Shown in pieces: positions 62,270-64,000 of a DNA stretch of 64,000 nucleotides (position 1 is its first letter; the number at the start of each line of letters is the position of its first letter). This DNA is from Chlorokybus atmophyticus (taxonomy: Eukaryota > Streptophyta > Chlorokybophyceae > Chlorokybales > Chlorokybaceae), in contig RHPI01002533.1 of the NCBI GenBank assembly GCA_009103225.1, positions 237,836 through 301,835 on the forward strand. Direction: 5' to 3'. Made by a program: the position numbers and the translations under genes. The notes beneath the pieces were generated by a model. It was given only the letters and a program-made list of their open reading frames with translations. It ran no database searches and had not been told where the DNA came from.

Positions 62270-63152
62270 TCATTGCAACGAGTCACTAGAGTCACTGGGT
62301 TTACTAGGAGGGTCGCGAGTAGGGAAAATTCCATTACAAGTTGGTGTGAGACTGGTACTGGGCGTTGCACCAGGTGCAGGGACTTCGGAGCCAGTAAACA
62401 CACTCCAGCGTGCAGCAATATTGTTGTCGCACTCGATCACAACGCGCAGGCCAGCAGCGCCATAGATGCCCAAGTCAATGATAGTGCGAGTAGGAAGAGG
62501 CGCATCAGGAGGCGAGGGAGTGTTCTCATGCACGGAGACTGCCACATACACACCGGTTTGTACAGTAGCTGCAATCGCAATGGGTGCCTGATGAACAATT
62601 CCACGAGTTGAAAGCTCCCAATTGCATAATTGGACCTGATAAACAAGCTTACAAGTTAACTCGCATGTTGCATCGCATTCATTCATAAACGTGCGCCAGA
62701 AGTTGATGCAAATGCATAGGCAGCGCCTCTATTGTTATGGACATGAACTGGACACGCATTCAGGCAGTAGCATGGCATGACATGCACGGCATGTAACGCG
62801 CAAGGGTGTTGCATGGTAGCAATCAGAGCTGTGCATATATATAGGCGTTCCTATCATAGCAGGACAAACATATGCACACTACACAGGCAAACTCAACCCA
62901 AATCGCACACAAGGCATACGCATGTACAAACAATGCGCAACAGTATGGCACATGCATAGTGGCATGCATAGTCAGCAGCATGCAGAGTGACATAGCGCAC
63001 GCAACTCACACCATGAATAGCGAGAAAGATACCTGATGATAGCGAGCATCGCCAGAGTCCACATAGCCGTTCCACGGTTGTGTCAAGACCTGACCTAGTC
63101 CCACTAATCGCCGCCCGACTGCGAGGAGCGCCTGCGTTAGAGCCTTATTCAT
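62270..63152 (-). CDS. Hypothetical two-exon protein
   Basis: Exon 63033-63152 (MNKALTQALLAVGRRLVGLG, 40 codons, good donor GTATCT) joins in phase to 62270-62635 (from VQLCNWELSTRGIVHQAPIA). That frame stays open to a TAG and ends Ser/Asp-rich. A telo-box-like motif GGGTTAGGGTTA (63216-63227) lies 64 bases upstream of the ATG. The N-terminus faintly recalls gamma-carbonic-anhydrase-like proteins, but the left-handed helix repeats of that family are absent. I do not assign a function. Confidence 0.4.
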
Positions 63153-63215
63153 GGTGCGCATGGGTACAGGGGGGTCCATTGTTGCAGCACAACTACCAGC
63201 ATGCATTGGATGTTT

Positions 63216-63227
63216 GGGTTAGGGTTA
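63216..63227 (+). promoter_or_regulatory. Telo-box-like motif
   Basis: GGGTTAGGGTTA lies between the hypothetical minus-strand gene (ATG 63152) and plus-strand open frames starting at 63270. It resembles the motifs near four other genes in the window. Confidence 0.45.
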
Positions 63228-63697
63228 CTTATGGTTTTGGGGTAAGCCACACAGACACCGTCCTCGGATATGGACGATTTCATCGGAAATAGAGAATGTA
63301 ATTCCGCTTGGTTTGTATGGACCAATAAACATAGAGTTCATTTTGGCAATCAACGTTTCGACAAAAGGCAATTTCCACGGCAAATGCTCGTGCGGCCTAT
63401 TGCGGTCGGAGCAAGCGGAGACGCGACTGGTGTCCGACTAGCACAATTGCTGATGTGGATTTTCCGAACGATCATTGCATTCCATTGATTGCAGGGATTT
63501 CCGCACCACGAAATTTGCACTGATTGTCCCACAGCACCTGCGTACTTGCTGGTTTTGTTGGCGGCGGCGGCGCTGTGGCGAGGTGAGCGAGCGTTGTCAG
63601 CTGTCTTGTCGCACTGCTTTTGTAGTGGTTGCATGCTGGGTCACTTCGTTGCAATTAGCAAATACAGCATGGTGTTGTGCCGCTAGCATTTTGGACT

Positions 63698-63999
63698 GCC
63701 ATTTGCCTGCTAGCTTGCTGTTAGGCTTACCTTTGTCGTGTTCAGCTGGCAAGAAGCTGAAGAATCTTCTACTCTACAAGGTACTGGGTGTTTGGCCTGC
63801 AATGTGCCTGTTTGACAAATTCACAAGCACATGTTTGTGCATGCACATGCCATTTGCCTGCTAGCTTGCTGTTAGGCTTATCTTTGTCGTGTTCAGCTGG
63901 CAAGAAGCTGAAGCAGCCTCTACTTTACAAGGTACTGGGTGTTTGGCTTGCAGTGAGCATGTTTGACAAGTTCACAAGCACATGTTTGTGCATGCACAT
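63698..63999 (+). repeat. 151-bp tandem duplication containing an exon-like unit
   Basis: Two units, 63698-63848 and 63849-63999, differ at few positions. Each holds TGTTAGGCTTAYCTTTGTCG, an acceptor-like TTCAG, then a short open stretch (CTGGCAAGAAGCTGAAG...CTCTAC), and a donor-like AAG/GTACTGG. The second unit runs towards the window edge, so the array may continue. It may be part of a plus-strand gene that I cannot identify. Confidence 0.65.
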
Positions 64000-64000
64000 G

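Noticed and set aside
62270-63152. Gamma-carbonic anhydrase gene.
   Set aside because: Only a faint N-terminal resemblance; the hexapeptide-repeat helix and zinc histidines are absent from the spliced frame.

Overview
This window is nuclear DNA of a photosynthetic eukaryote, most likely a green alga. Host genes are rich in GT-AG introns. They include a plastid-type ABCI10 ATPase with a transit-peptide-like N-terminus and a plant-type KDO-8-phosphate synthase. Telo-box-like CCCTAA/AAACCCTAA motifs sit just upstream of several start codons. The genetic code looks standard: host genes end in TAA, TAG or TGA where their families normally end. I cannot name the species; a trebouxiophyte-like alga is a guess. 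Coordinates of spliced genes come from reading splice sites by eye and checking codon phase.

The left part (1-29.2 kb) is ordinary gene-dense host sequence. In order it holds an AAK1/NAK-type endocytic kinase (-), ABCI10 (-), KDO8P synthase (-), KIN17 (-), a large THADA/Trm732 protein (+) and a two-halved FUSC/ArAE-type membrane transporter (-). All six give phase-consistent spliced models. An 80-N gap flanked by poly-G lies in one KDO8P synthase intron.

From 29.2 kb on, the window becomes a mobile-element province. It holds a pogo/Tigger transposase remnant with a TA-flanked MITE relative and a nested 502-bp TRIM with perfect target-site duplications. Next comes a CACTA/EnSpm-like block (35.9-44.7 kb) with a Tnp2/DUF4218 transposase, a PHD-finger plus Ulp1 protease gene, and a divergently transcribed Tudor-like plus phage-type cytosine-5 DNA methyltransferase gene. 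An OTU-protease/gag-like gene follows, split by a complete Copia element (46510-51659). A second Copia (55331-60239) with broken reading frames is inserted in a minisatellite that also occurs inside a transposase intron.

The right end (60.2-64 kb) holds minisatellites, two weak hypothetical genes and an exon-like 151-bp tandem duplication. The most novel candidate is the 35.9-44.7 kb block. It combines a transposase with a SUMO-protease-like enzyme, a chromatin-reader-like zinc finger and a DNA methyltransferase, which suggests an element carrying its own chromatin-modifying kit.
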